Of a stretch of DNA of 64,000 bases, positions 13,377 to 26,617 are shown piece by piece. This stretch comes from Sipunculus nudus (Eukaryota > Annelida > Sipuncula > Golfingiida > Sipunculidae): positions 76,245,676-76,309,675 of the forward strand of contig CM049316.1 of NCBI GenBank assembly GCA_026874595.1, read 5' to 3'. How positions within the stretch are numbered: position 1 is the first letter of the stretch; every line of letters begins with the position of its first letter. The notes beneath the pieces are model-generated. The model was not told where the DNA came from, searched no databases, and saw only the letters and a list, made by a program, of their open reading frames with translations. A program made the position numbers and the translations under genes.

Positions 13377-16300
13377 ATGGCGGAGGACCACGATGATATT
13401 GTAATAGCCTTTTGAAGGTTTTAAGTTGGGGTTTAATGCATAAATTTTTCAATTTGCTAAAAATGGTCTGTGCATGTGTGGGTTCAATACTGTTGGCCAA
13501 GGTTTGATGTAAATGTCAGAGGCACCACTGTATTTATTCAGTGTTTTCTAGTTGAAAAATTTATTGGTGAGTTAAGGTCAAGTGAAAGTGGGATTTGGGA
13601 AGGGAATATTGAAAATTGCATTGAGTGTGAACATTAAGGTACATGTACAAAATTCATTTTTAAAAACTATATAATATTTCAATGTAGTGTATAGTGAATT
13701 AATTGGAGATACTGTGTGTATTGTGTAAATGAAAAACATGTCATAACATTAACCATAACAATTAGATATAAATATTATAAAAAGATTATAAAAAAACATA
13801 GTAACTTAGTGATGTCAGTTTAATGTGATGAAATTGACAAATGTAAGGATTTTTTTTTAAATGAAGAGCATGGAGATACTACAGGAACATGATATGCATA
13901 CTTTACTGATATATATATACTGGGAGATATTTAAATAAATTTGAAATTTAACTACATAATGTGAATTTAAAGGTAGAAGATGATTGTATATAATTGGATA
14001 TGGTCTGTTTCAATGGATATGTATATGTTGTGAGGTGTATGAAAAAATAATGAGCAACAAAACAGAATAGTGGTTTTAATTGCAGGTACGTAGTAAATTA
14101 TTATCAGTTATTGCAATAAATGTATTTTGGTATACTGGTCAGTAAATTATAAGATGATGGACAACAATTTTCAGTCTACTAAAAATGACTGGGAATGTGC
14201 ATGGTATATTGAACAACACATGTAACAGGTATTATGAATGTACAAGAGGAGTTCACAAAAACAACATATATTTTGATAAAGAATATTTGAACAGAGCATG
14301 TAGTAATTCTGTTTTAGCCATCACAATATTTAAAGTCACTGGTCACTTTATATAACTGTATATTTGAATGGGAAATCAGGTGGGTCATTAATTAACCTTT
14401 TATTACTTCTAGGTGAGGATCAAGGTCCTGCGCGGCCATGTTGACTCCATCCAGAGCTGCGATTTCTTCGATAACGACACTCAGTTGATAACAGCCTCGT
14501 TTGACCAGACTATCAAGCTATGGGAATGTGAGAGTGGAGAAACCTTACACACTCTTAATGGACATAATGCCTATGTCAGTGAAGCCAGGGGGCACACAGC
14601 TACGAAAAGGTTAGTGTATGTTTGTATCAGTGAAAGTGTGTGTGTGTGGGGGTGGGGAGGGCTCAGCTTATAATAATCCTTTGATCAATGAATTACATTT
14701 TAAGCTATACCCTGCTTTCTAGCCCATGTGTCACATTTGAATTTGAGTACATATAAACTTTCGATTATCAAATGCAAATGGAGATCTGGAAATGTTCCAT
14801 TATTTTGAAGTGTTACTCCTATTTGTTCATTTTAAAATTTACTTAAATTATTGATTTTCATGATTTATATATAAATTTGGGTAAATAAGAATCCTATTTC
14901 ATGTAACAGAATAGAGTCCAAATACAATAGCATTTGAATAAATGCATTTGCATTTTGACGACATCACATTTGCATTTGTTAATAATCAAGTTTGCATTTG
15001 CTTTTTATTTATAAATAAAGCAAATACCTCCACCAGTTCCAGGTTTCTATTGAGATGACATACCAGTATTTAGGGCATCACAGGTATGATATTACACAAA
15101 CCAAGTAAGAGATGCTTACAAGCACTACTCCCAATATCTTTATTCTGTCTGATACATTATAGGATATTCCATCTAACTTTGCTTACATACACCCTTCCAG
15201 TTGGACCCCAGTCTTGGAGCTGACTATTAGGTAAGTCAGCTGGGGACTCGGCATGAAAAGGAGATTTATGAGGTTTAGCTGGTGAAGCTTGTGGTAGCCA
15301 CAACCCCTGTCTGTCTCCTTAAACAGGCACTAACCTCAGGACTGGCAGTATAAACAGTTTCAGCTTATTAATGAGAATCAATTTAAATTTAGATAGAATT
15401 CAGGCGGTTTTGGTGAAATTAAACTTTAAACTACAGTTTGTTTTATTTTCTCTGTTTGAGAAAGCCCACAATATAATAATTTTATTTACGGTTTTACCTG
15501 TCACCCATATCACCTTACCATGGTCACATAGATCACATGTTATTTACAGGTGTGTTTCAGCAGGTTGGGATAAAAAGGTACATGTCTGGGACCTGGAGTC
15601 AGGTACAATTGTGGTAAGTAAAGTTTATCAGTATTACAAAATCTTAGTAACAACTTCAAAAATAGAGGCTCTATTGGTTAATTTACGATAAAGTGTTCTA
15701 AATCAGCTTACAATCACATTAGCAGGCATTGTATTTGTGAGGTGTGTTTATGGTTTTAATAAACCAGCTGATTTGTGGACATGAAAGAAAGCATACAGAT
15801 TTAATATCACAACAGCCCAGTAAAAATTCATTCCCACTTTAATGTGATGAACAGAAGCTTTATCCTGTCTTGGCCAACAGATCTAAACCTGAATATGATT
15901 TAAATAAATGTGTAATATAGGGAAATACAGAACTTTTGAATGATTTAACTGTTGGTTTATCACTTCTTTAAGGAAAGTATCTTAATCATTGTGGAAAAAA
16001 GTTTGTTTCACAGCTTACCAGCTTCTGTGGTCTTCGGGTAGAGCACAAGACTCAAAGCTTGGAGTTTCTGAGTTTGTATCTCAGCTGAGTAAGTGAGTTT
16101 TCACAGTTAGCCCCCTCTCAGGTTGAGCGCTCTGCAGGCTTTATGGGAAGGCAGTGCCCCACAGCAGTGTTTCCCTCATAAACAAGTGTGCCTTTTGGGT
16201 TTCCTTTATAATGTGACCCTTACACATCTAGTAGTTACTGGGCCTGGTTAGCATCAGGGTATAAAAAGAGGAAGTGTATGCTACTGCCCGGTCATATAGT

Positions 16301-19300
16301 CCAAAACCAGAATGTTGATCCACAGACACACATACCAAGTTAGGTTAACATGAAAAAAAATAAGACAATTACCTCCAAAAAATTATTTGAAATTTAAAAA
16401 AAATGTTTGGTTCACATCTTCATCTGGTGAAATGTTAATGATATGTAATTTCTGTTTTAGTGGACCGGTGAACATGAAGGGGCCGTCACGTGTTGTGGAT
16501 TCTCCAGTGATGGGAAGTTTGTGGTCTCTGGCTCAGATCTGGACAATAGTGTTAAAATATGGGATGCAAAGGATGGTACAGTTATACACCATGTGGAGGG
16601 TAGGTAAACCTGGGCTGTGTTGATGATGAGTCAAATAATACTAGTTACTTAGATAGTCTTGCCACAACTAAAATTGTTACTGTAATATATGCTGATCCAT
16701 TAACTATAAACCTGCCCCCTTTATTTACCAGTTATTTGCGAAAAAAAAAGCTACATGCCAATGTCGATCACCCACCATTTTGTAATGCTTTCTTTTATAA
16801 AAACAATAAGTACTTGGCCTGTAGGTGGCACTATTTATGGAATGAGGTATCAGTATGATAAGAACGATAAGTTATAATTAAGCATTATGAACTGCAGGAT
16901 TTTATGCACAGGGTGAGGAAAAATCCAGAAGTCATAACCTGTTGTTAAGACATTAGAGCCATCTCTGAGGCTCTAATTAATGAGATGTCACCATTTTACC
17001 ATTGCAACACTAGTGGGGATCAAACCAGGGCCCTTCAGCTCTGAAGTCCAGGGTCTTAATGCTACTTCCTATGTGTACCATTTTGAATGCTCCATTACAT
17101 GGCCATCAAGAATTCATTGAATTTTTGTGTCAACAGTATCAGTATTTATTACATATATATATAACTTTTAAAAAATAAAGTTTATATAAGTATATAAGTA
17201 TATATATATATATATATATTTCTTTTTAATTTTGTTCAGATCTTCACACCAGCACCCTGACCAGCTGTCAATTTGTACCAAACGGTGACAGAATCCTGAC
17301 ATCATCCATGGACAGAACGGCACGTTTCTGGGACCTTAGAAGTCATCAAAACACACTGACCCTCAAGTATGTGAAGAGTCTTTGTGTGTTAGAATGTATG
17401 TGCATGTATAAGCAAAACTTTGTAATTGATTATGGCACTACAAGATCAGTGATCAGATGGTTTTGTAATAACCAACCGATCACTGATTTTAATTGGATCA
17501 TCTTCCCATCACTAGTTAATTACTGTTTTGAGTTTATCATACTTTCTAAAGAGGAGTCTAAAGTACAATTAACATGATATGTTTTCTTACAGAGGTCACA
17601 TCAACGTGATCTCAGACTGCAGCTGTACATCAGATGAGAGGAAAGTGGCCACAGTGTCCTGGGACAAGTCTATACAGATCTGGGATGTATCTACAGGGAT
17701 GTACAGGTCAGTGGTATGATGTATGAATATTACAAATAATGGATGTATCAGCAGAAAAATTTTGGTCTGTAGAGTTTTGTACAACTAGTAAAGATAATAG
17801 TTGTATCAAAATAAATGAGGATCAGCATTATACTATGTTATCAATTTGAGTCTTAGGGTTTTATTTCCAGCTATATACATATATATACCAGTAGTCTCTA
17901 ATTTCACAAGTCAGATTTTACATTATAAGGAATATTTGGTAGACTGCACTCTGGAGAATGATGTATAAATCATGCTCTTTTCAACAAAAATGTATTGATT
18001 TGTGCACTGTAGGTATATACAAATATTATAATTGCCAACACACGAGGTTAAAGTCAGTATAGTCCAAGTTATAATCCATAGATCTGACATGTAAAGCCCC
18101 GTTATTAAATCTACAACTGCTGAGGTTAAAGGTCACATTTTATCATTTAATTGGATGAAGGAATATACATGTATTGCCAGTTGATGTAATGTATTTAAGT
18201 TACATCCACCTGAGACATAATTTGATATTCGCAGGTCACATGGTCCAAGGTCCTTAGACAAAGCACATGAAGGATCAATCAGTTGTTGTAATTTCTCGTA
18301 TGACAGTAAGTTAACACTTTCACTCCATGAAAGTCTGCAGCCTGAAACCATAGCATTTACATATCTCTCAAATTATAATTCTGCAGTTGTAGCATTTTTT
18401 GCAAGCATGGTATACTGAATCCCTACTCTGTTGTAGCTCATGCCTGCTGCCTCACATGATCATTGACTGTAATGTTACATATCAATGCATCTCCTTTCTG
18501 TACTGTAAGTTTTAACCCAGATCATATGTGGATATGTCATGTATGTTGTAAAAAGTATTATTCTCACAATACATGTACTTCTGTAATATGTTTATTCAAA
18601 CAAATATATATTATCAGCCTTAAGAACTTCCAAATACCCAAGCATCATATTTTTATTGTTTTCAGCTCATATGAAACTGATAGAATGAGATGCAGTGGTT
18701 TTGCTAGATTGGGAGTTGGAGTATGCTAGATTATGTGCCTACACACAAAACTACTAGCAATATATAATAGAGAAGTGAGACAGACCCCCCCCCCCCAAAA
18801 AAAAAAAAATTGAAAATCCAGATGGGTATCCTTCAAAAGCATTAAAAATACCTTGAGAACTAAATTAAAAAAAATATTGGGAGCCCTGTATAAGAAGATG
18901 TACTGTGTCACTTGTCTGTGGCAGGTTCCATGTTGGTGACAGGGAGCTATGACCAAGGCATAATCGTGTGGGATGTAGAGAACATGGTGGAAAAACTGAA
19001 ATTACAGGTATATCTGCCTAGTGATTACCAGTATTACAGGTAGAATAACTGAAATTACAGGTAAATCTGCCTCATGATTACCAGGATTACAGGTGGAAAA
19101 ACTCAAATTACAGGAATTGCTGCTCAGTAATTGTTGTTATTACATATAGAAAAGCTCACAGGTAAATCTGAGCAGCTAGATAAAAAAATAGAAAAACATG
19201 AAGTAAGTTTCAATGCCTCAGCACTGTTAAATACTGATTTCTGATGTGATTTTTGCCAAAAGTAACGGCCACTGTTCGTCAAAATATATAGGAAAAATAA

Positions 19301-22300
19301 CACATAAAGAACAGTCCTACTGTAGTAAATCATGTTCTGTTAGGCAAGATAAAATTAACTGTATGTTTCTCAGGCACTGCTGGCATCATTTTAAATTACC
19401 ACTTGAAACATTTTTAGCTCAGCTGACTATAAGTCATCTGAGCTATAGTCGTGGTCCTTTGTCCGTAGGCTGTCGTGCCGTCCGTCCGTTAAACTGGCAC
19501 ATTTTGAAACCGTTGGACCTACGAATCTGAAATTCGGCATACCTTTAGATGTCCCCAAAATCTCCTACCATACCAAAAATTGGGTCACTAGGACTTCGTT
19601 CCTTTAATTTATTAAGGAAAAACCTCCGTTTTCCATTAAAAACCCATTGTTACTTTTCAAGACTGCCTAAAATCAAAACCACTTACCTGATATTGACCAT
19701 TTTTAATATATTAATTCCTCTATATATTTCCTATGTACATACCAGAAATTATTTCAATATTTTTTAAATTCTTGAAGTAATGGGCCCAAACTTAATGCAC
19801 TTTGTCAAAATACAGGAAATATATTTACTTCCTTAACTTGAGAATTGCTGAAGCTAGAGACTTTCTCTCAGGTATATAACTATATTTAGTCAAGATTCAA
19901 TTGTATACCCAAAATTAGATATGAATTTTGAAAATTTTATAAGTTATTATCATAAATATAAAATCAGTACCTTAAATTTTGCCCAGATTTGACCATGGCA
20001 CATCTGAAATTTGAAACCAGTTGATCAAAAACTGTAGATTTTATTCAAGTTTTCAAGCACCATGTAAAGTATTGTTTACATCAAGCAAGTGTTATGCAGT
20101 TTGCTAGAGCTCAGCTCCCCAGCTTCCCAGGCCAGCTCTCAGCTCCCAAAATTTAGCATACAGTTAGATGTCCCCCAAACCCCCCTACCATACCAAAAGT
20201 TTGGTCACTAGAATTTCATTCCTTTGAGCTGTTAAGAAAAAACTTTAATTTTCAGTTAAAAACCCATTGTTACACTTCAAGACTGCTTAATATCAAAACC
20301 ACTGATCTGACTTTGATCATATATAATATACATGTTCTTCTGTTTATACTTTATGCACATGCCAGAAATGATGTGAGTATTGCTAAATTGTTTTAAGTTA
20401 TGGGTCCGAACATAATGCACTTTGTAAACAAGAAATATATTTACTCCCTTAACATGAAAATTGCTGAAGCTAGAGATTTTTTTTTGTCTGGGATATAACA
20501 TTATTTAATCGAATTCAATTGTATACCCAAAATTAGTTCCGTATTTTTCAAATTTTATAAGTTATTAGTATTAATATAAAATTAGTACCTTAAATTTTGC
20601 CCAGCTTTGACCATGGCACGTTTGTTTCCTGTAAGCATTGTTGATATAATTTTCATATCACGCAGAAATAAGGATTTCAGCTTGTTAGTTTTGAAAGTTG
20701 AAAGAAATTGGCCAAAAACTGTAGCTTTTATTAAAGTTTTTATGAGACCATGTCAGACCTAGGCTCTAGCGAACGCCTCTTCAGTCACCAGTATGTCCTC
20801 AAGTTGACCTGTCATGCCAATTATTCACGCTTGACTCGGGGCATATACTTGCAGCTGGGCAGCTTATTGCTGGCCACAGCTGATCCAGGAGTCCAACCCA
20901 GCTCATTTATCAGTTGTTTAGACCAACAGCATAACAATGAACAATAAATAAATAAATTTTTATAGGTCTATAATAACAACTTTAAAAATAATCAATAGAA
21001 AAGGAATTTGACAGTTGATGAGTAACACTAACGCTAGTAACAGGGAATTACCTTGCAGTTACTGATGTTTTATGGATTTTGTATGGATGGATGAAAATGT
21101 ATTCCAAGTAACACCATTGAGTCACCTATGGTATTTTTCTTTTCAATTTTAATAATGAAAAAGAAATAAATTATATTGTTCTATACTATTCGGGATTATA
21201 TGAAGGAAATATATGATTGACAAAGATGAAGTTGATAATATAAATCTTAATTCTCAGGTCTTTTCCAAGTGTTTCAGCTTGTTAATTTATTAATATATGT
21301 CAAAATACATAATTTTTACTCGGACAAGTATTGATTAAAGATGTCAATAGGTTTCACTTATGACATTCAGACACGTGGCTGTAACAGCTGTCACAAGACT
21401 GTAAATAATCAAAATTTATATTACTGGTTCCTATATTTCAGTTAATAAAATTACACTTGCCCATCTCTAGTTTTCTCCTAGTATAATTTATAGGGTATTC
21501 TTATCCTTGGGTTATTTTTTACACATACAATGGTTTCATAGCTGATATAATTCAATTTTTTTCCTGAAGAATTTTTTGTTTAATGAAAAATTTGTATATG
21601 ATAAAAAATCAGATCTTAGACAAGTTCTCATTATGATTTCTGTAATGTTGATAATTGTCATAAGACTCTTGCTATGTCTAGTGTGTAGATTGATGTGAAA
21701 GTAGTCCAAAGTGAATATATTACATTTATTATTTTTAATATAAATGAAAGCCATAAAACCAGGTACTTATGATCTTTTTTTTTTAATTTTTTATATTTGT
21801 TTATTCTGGTTTCTCAAGAACTTTGTTTGGCTGAAACTGAATAAATACCAGACACGGTGCAGTACTTTGCAAATGTATATGAATTTGAATATGAATCATT
21901 ATAAAATTTCTTGCATAAGAATAGGAATCTAGGTAAAAAATAAAGTATTTGAATACCAGTGCAAATACTTTCAAAATGTATTCATGAATGCATTCATGAA
22001 AATATTCTATAATATTATTTTAATAATCATTTCATTTATATCTTATTTTTTTTTAAATCATATGATTCTCTTATTTTTTTTAATAAAAATTATATTTGGC
22101 ACAATATTTGTTATTAGATTTTAATAAATAGTTGAACTTTTATATTATATGTGCTGCTTATAAGTTATATGGCCAAGTCAAAATCTGTGTGACAATAGCA
22201 CTCCATTTGTTAAAAAATTAAAGAAATCAATCCTCTTCCCTGTCTCCAAAGATACTATCAGAATCATACAAAAGCTAAACACCAACAACTCATAATACAG

Positions 22301-24292
22301 CTTATATTTATTACCACACAAAACCAGCATGTGCCTCATTTCCAAATCATATTTTTTATCATATATAACAGCTGAGCGCCGTGACTCATGGGTTCCTTGT
22401 TATTTGGTATGTATTATGATATTTTGGAGTTTGCAATTTTGACATTTAAAAGAAATAGAAATGTCGCATATTTCAAGGATCCTTTCAAAATTTTTACTAA
22501 TTCAACTTATACATAATTTATTATCCCATGTCATTGTCATATATTAGCCTTGTCATTTCTATGTCAGTGCATATTCAATGTTTTTTACACAGTAAAGAAT
22601 TAAAAATAAAAAGCCATCTGCCTACATCATTTTCCACAAGAAAGTGCCAGAGAAACTTATAACTAATTTTATTTTTTTTGGCCGAAGCATTTGAACTCTC
22701 CTTTTTATGCACAATATAAGTGAAGTATTTTTAACTGATCTGATCACAGGGTCACATTGATTGGGTAGAAGATGTACAGTTCAGCAAGGACAAAAAGTGG
22801 CTCATGTCTTGTTCTAAGGTGAGATAATTATATGTTACATCACATGGGTCATACTTCAAATTTCAGAAACAGTTATCACAAGACACTCATTTCACAGCTT
22901 TACTTGGCTGTTATTACTGACAAATTCAGAGTAAAAAAAATCAAAATATAAATTGTTACTTATTGATATAAGATAAGGTTTATAAGAAACAAGTAATTTA
23001 ATTCATTTGTATCAAATTTAATTCTTCTTTTCTTGTATTTTTTAAGAGAAAAAAAAAATTATTCCAAATATTATATTCTCAGCACTCTAGTTCTAACTTT
23101 TAGTAAAGAGAATGAGAAAAACTATAAGTCATCAAGTATTGGCAGTATATTTTTGGCTAAACATTACCTTTTCTCACTCATGGGACCACTGCATGGCGCA
23201 TTCCCATAAAGCATGCCTTTTTATTATCTAATACCTGTCAAATGAGAGACAGTAGATATACTGTTTAACATGGAAGCTCTTTGTTACACCCTTAATGTTT
23301 TGAGGAAGAATTGTCTATTGCTTGTTCTCATTTTGCTAAAACATCAACTTAGCTGCTTGTAAATATATAGTGAAGGAAAGATTTTAATGAAGAGATTTTG
23401 TTACAGGATCGGACAGTGAGATTGTGGAACATTGAGAATACAGACAGAATTCCAGTTGTTTTGGAGAATCAGCGATCTATTGGGCTTAAAGTGGTTAATG
23501 TAAGTTTTTTGGTTCCTTCATACATTCAATCTTAAAATAAATAATGTCTAAAATCATGAAAAAATGAATTTTAAGTAGGGATCCCTTGAAAAAGAGTAAC
23601 ACTGACATGCTTAAGCGTGTCTTCATTGTCATTTTTTGTGTGCAAAGACCTGTTAAACTGTTTCTGCTTTATTCTGTTCAGCAGTATACCATGGGAATTG
23701 ATCAATTTCCATTGAATTCAATTCTGATAATTTAAATACTACTATGACTAGGCCTTAGTGCAATGTGTTTTTCTAGAATGTGTACAAATCTGTTCTCGCT
23801 AATATTGAGGCCCACTTTCAAATTAGGAATCATGGGGGATCCATCCATAACAGTGTAAGATAGGGATTGTTAACTTCATTCAGATTAAAATTCACCACTT
23901 TTTGTCAATTAATGACATTTTACAGGATTAACAGAACTCACTATAATGCGAGGATTTGGGCGTGGTCTGCCCTAAACTCTGCCAATACATGCATCCTTGC
24001 CACCAAACGCTCATCACAGATTTTTGCCTGAATGAATAACTGCTTTAAAAAATATCTCAAGCTCCAGGCCTACAAAAGTCCCGATTCTTATGGGTGTATT
24101 AAGTGAGATGTATTCAGACTTGTTTGCTTAATTATTCCTTGAACACTAATGCTCATGGGTACTTTATTTTTTCAGTGTTCGACCTGTGGTAAGCCTTTCT
24201 CCATGGCACAAGTTGAGAGCTCTCGAGAGGTTACAGTGTGTGTATTCTGCCGACTACAGACTCCTGATCGTAACATGCCAGCAATCAGCTGA
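13377..24292 (+). CDS. WDR88: WD40-repeat protein with C-terminal zinc ribbon, WDR88-like (11 coding exons)
   Basis: Exons: 13377-13400, 14413-14609, 15550-15613, 16461-16599, 17240-17366, 17593-17706, 18235-18305, 18925-19007, 22750-22818, 23407-23499, 24176-24292. Phases agree at every junction and give 365 aa. The start M-A-E-D-H-D-D-I is inferred. Seven WD40 blades follow from about residue 15, with GH/AH-to-WD spacing near 31 residues (for example GHVDSIQ..IKLWE, GHIDWVE..VRLWN), enough for one closed propeller. The last exon adds C-S-T-C and C-V-F-C pairs, a Cys4 zinc ribbon. WD40 propellers are protein-docking platforms; no catalytic role is implied. The match to the poorly characterised WDR88 family rests on blade sequence plus this tail, from memory. 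The intron after 19007 begins with duplicated splice-junction sequence. The family assignment is less certain than the gene structure. Confidence 0.8.
16020..16220 (+). mobile_element. tRNA-derived SINE remnant in a WDR88 intron
   Basis: A tRNA-like head with A-box-like TGGTCTTCGGGTAGAGCA (about 16028-16045) and B-box-like GAGTTTGTATCTC (about 16070-16082) has spacing typical of a pol III promoter. It is followed by a non-tRNA body. It is not a functional tRNA gene because no acceptor stem can be paired. The 3' limit is approximate. Confidence 0.5.
16960..17075 (-). mobile_element. tRNA-derived SINE remnant, antisense, in a WDR88 intron
   Basis: Read on the minus strand it contains GGTTTGATCCCC (plus-strand GGGGATCAAACC at about 17015-17026), a good B-box, with an A-box-like GTAGCATTAAGACC about 35 bp upstream. 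The cloverleaf is not intact. Boundaries are approximate. Confidence 0.45.
18987..19180 (+). repeat. 53-bp tandem repeat seeded on a WDR88 5' splice junction
   Basis: The last 21 exonic bases (18987-19007, ending AAATTACAG) plus the first 32 intronic bases (starting GTATATCTGCC) form a unit that recurs from 19040 and again from 19093, with a ragged fourth fragment to about 19180. Copy 1 keeps AAATTACAG|GTAAATCTGCC, so it is a second usable donor. Copy 2 has lost its GT (ACAG|GAATTG). The last fragment again reads CACAG|GTAAATCTG. Divergence is much higher than in the NGDN and EMC4 arrays, so this looks like an old or arrested expansion. Confidence 0.8.
19430..20745. repeat. Duplicated repeat block in the large WDR88 intron
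   Basis: The segment opens with AGCTGACTATAAGTCATCTGAGCTATAGTCGTGGTCCTTTGT-type sequence, here described by position 19420-19462. Two diverged direct copies follow, at about 19548-19990 and 20163-20610, offset about 615 bp. Shared landmarks are AGATGTCCCC, CTACCATACCAAAA, GTCACTAG, AAAACCCATTGTTAC, TCAAAACCACT and TTGCCCAG followed by TTGACCATGGCAC. Short frames inside are not supported as genes. This is an interspersed element of unknown class that appears internally duplicated. Confidence 0.55.
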
Positions 24293-26133
24293 GCCAGCAC
24301 TTGCGCCCTGCACCACATCAGTTTACTTGCTGGGCCATGTCGCCAGGGTTACAAATGTGCCAAATATTCATGCAGTCTCCTTTGTATATATAACTTTCAT
24401 CTGGCCAGTTTTAAGTAAGAGTCATACAGGGAACATTAGGAGGGAATGATATGATGGTCTGTCAGTGCAGTCCTCTTCATCTTGTCAGTTTCAGTGTACC
24501 AGTAAGTATAATGTACTGAATGTCATGATCTGTGTGTAAAGTCATTTATGAAAGCAGTTTCAGCCTGAAGAAGAACCATTTTAAAGCAATTTAACAGGAT
24601 CCAATATGACAGTGGTCAACGTACTTGACTTGGTGAACATCAAATTTGAACCTTGCCAGTCCTTCAAGAGGTGGAATTTCAGTTGGACCACATAGGTTCG
24701 CTCAAAAACTTTTAACAATAGGGCATGACTTCTGGATTATTCCTAGCTCAGTGCATGTAACAACCTCACATGCAGAAGATTTTATAATAGCCAGGACATC
24801 ATTCTAATTGTATTGTTACCTTTATCCTCACTCTATAGGCCATGGACTTGTTCTTTATGAGGAAAAATAAATATTTTATGTGGAGTATAGTCAAATGGAC
24901 CGTTCATTAGATACAACAAAGTCATTGCTCCAAGTTCTGTTGCTCTGAATCAGAGTTCCCAAGACAGATCCTTGTAGTGTACCAGAGGTCTCTATGTTCC
25001 ATTCACTTTGCCACAGATTGGTGTTTATGATTTTGGTAGCAGAAGATCCAGTTTTGTGGTGTTTTAATTAAATTATAGTACCAGTATATACTGAATCAGT
25101 GAACCTTCATTACTATTCATTCTGTGACATTAGGTTACATGCAGCTCTGAATATCATACTAAAGTTAATTATGAATCATACACATCAAAACAGTCATAAC
25201 ATAAACAAAGAATCACACACACACACTATTAAATGTAAATTGTTATTGAGTCATATGGTTTGGCCAAGTGTTAACCAAGCCCCATTTACGAGAAAACTGG
25301 CATAATAACTAACGGTATATTATATCAACTTTTGTCATAATTTTCTTACTCTTCTCTATAGACTTATCATTGCTGTGATTATATTGTCTTCATTAAAATC
25401 TAATTCTTCTTTCTACACTCATTTATTATTCATAGCAAGAAAAGTAAGTATTATTAAAAGCAAGTATTACTGTATTATATGCAAGAAATGTTTTGAAGTT
25501 TTGAGTGTACACAGTATCATATGGTACATACATTTTCTTTACCGTTTTGATGTTATCAAATGTAGACAGTTCTCAGTGTGCGTTCTACCAAACATAAGTT
25601 TTCAAGCATTTTCATTCCAGTAATCAAACAGAAGACTATGCAGTGACCTGATTATATGTTTTAACTGATAGGGGGCAGCACCTACACAGTGGTCTTTAAC
25701 ATAATTTCGGTTGCTTGTTATGGAGTGATATTTTGCTTGGCTGTTTGGTTCACAGTCAACCATACAGATGATTAATAGAAGTCATGTTTTTGTGTCTTGT
25801 GCAGTCTTAATGACACATGTTATGTAAAATATTGGACAGCTCGCTCTTCTGGCTTGCACCTTTAAAGTGAAATCAGGCTGGGGATTCTGCCTTTTATAAG
25901 GATAGGCATTAAGTCTGCTTTGATAAGCCTTGAATGTTGTTCATTGTGCTGTCTTACAGATCTAGGATATAATAGCTTTCTATTCATAATTCTATAATCT
26001 GTGATAAACTTCCGTCCATTTATTAGGTGATTCATCTGAAGTATTAAACTTTTGTGTGCTTTGCTGAAACATCAATGGAATATATTTAAACATGGTTTAT
26101 GTTTCATTTTGAATTCTGAAATGTATTGTTTGT
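24293..26133 (+). other. 3' untranslated region of the WDR88-like gene
   Basis: No further coding exon follows the TGA at 24290-24292. The first plausible polyadenylation signal in convergent context is at 26134. A weak tRNA-like B-box (AATTTGAACC) near 24645-24656 suggests a SINE fragment. Confidence 0.5.
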
Positions 26134-26139
26134 AATAAA
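26134..26139 (+). terminator. Polyadenylation signal AATAAA (WDR88-like gene)
   Basis: A canonical AATAAA is followed by a T-rich stretch (about 26158-26177) that can serve as the downstream element. It lies 1.8 kb after the stop codon. Confidence 0.5.
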
Positions 26140-26547
26140 GGATGTATCATGCAATTATTTGCATCATTTTTTTTTGGTTAACATTTCAATGCGATGTCTC
26201 AGACTCTGAAGTGACCTATCCTATATCACAGAGAATATATCATGTTAAGAAATCAACAAAAATCCTCCTTGGATTTTTTTTCTGATGACATGCTATCCAT
26301 TGATTAAACTTCCAGTCAGAATGCAGTCTTTCCTGTCATTGTTTTAATGTAATCCCCAGATATTCAGGTGATTGAGTTATGTTTTCTCAAATAATTTATA
26401 ATACTGGGTAGTCTGCCTTGAGGTATCAACTGCATTACCGTAACATTAAGTAATGTTAACAGTGAAAATGTGAGATGTCCTTAGAAGGGACCACCATTCT
26501 GAATCATCACTTCTATAAAACCACAGCAAGCCTATATTTAGAATATT

Positions 26548-26553
26548 TTTATT
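26548..26553 (-). terminator. Polyadenylation signal AATAAA on the minus strand (NGDN)
   Basis: TTTATT on the plus strand reads AATAAA on the minus strand, 65 bp past the NGDN stop codon. With the plus-strand signal at 26134 it sets up a tail-to-tail pair whose transcripts end about 400 bp apart or overlap slightly. Confidence 0.55.
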
Positions 26554-26617
26554 ACTTCAATCACTACCATAGTTCTTGTACAGGTTATAAATGCAGGTTT
26601 GTATGTTCTTCTGATCA

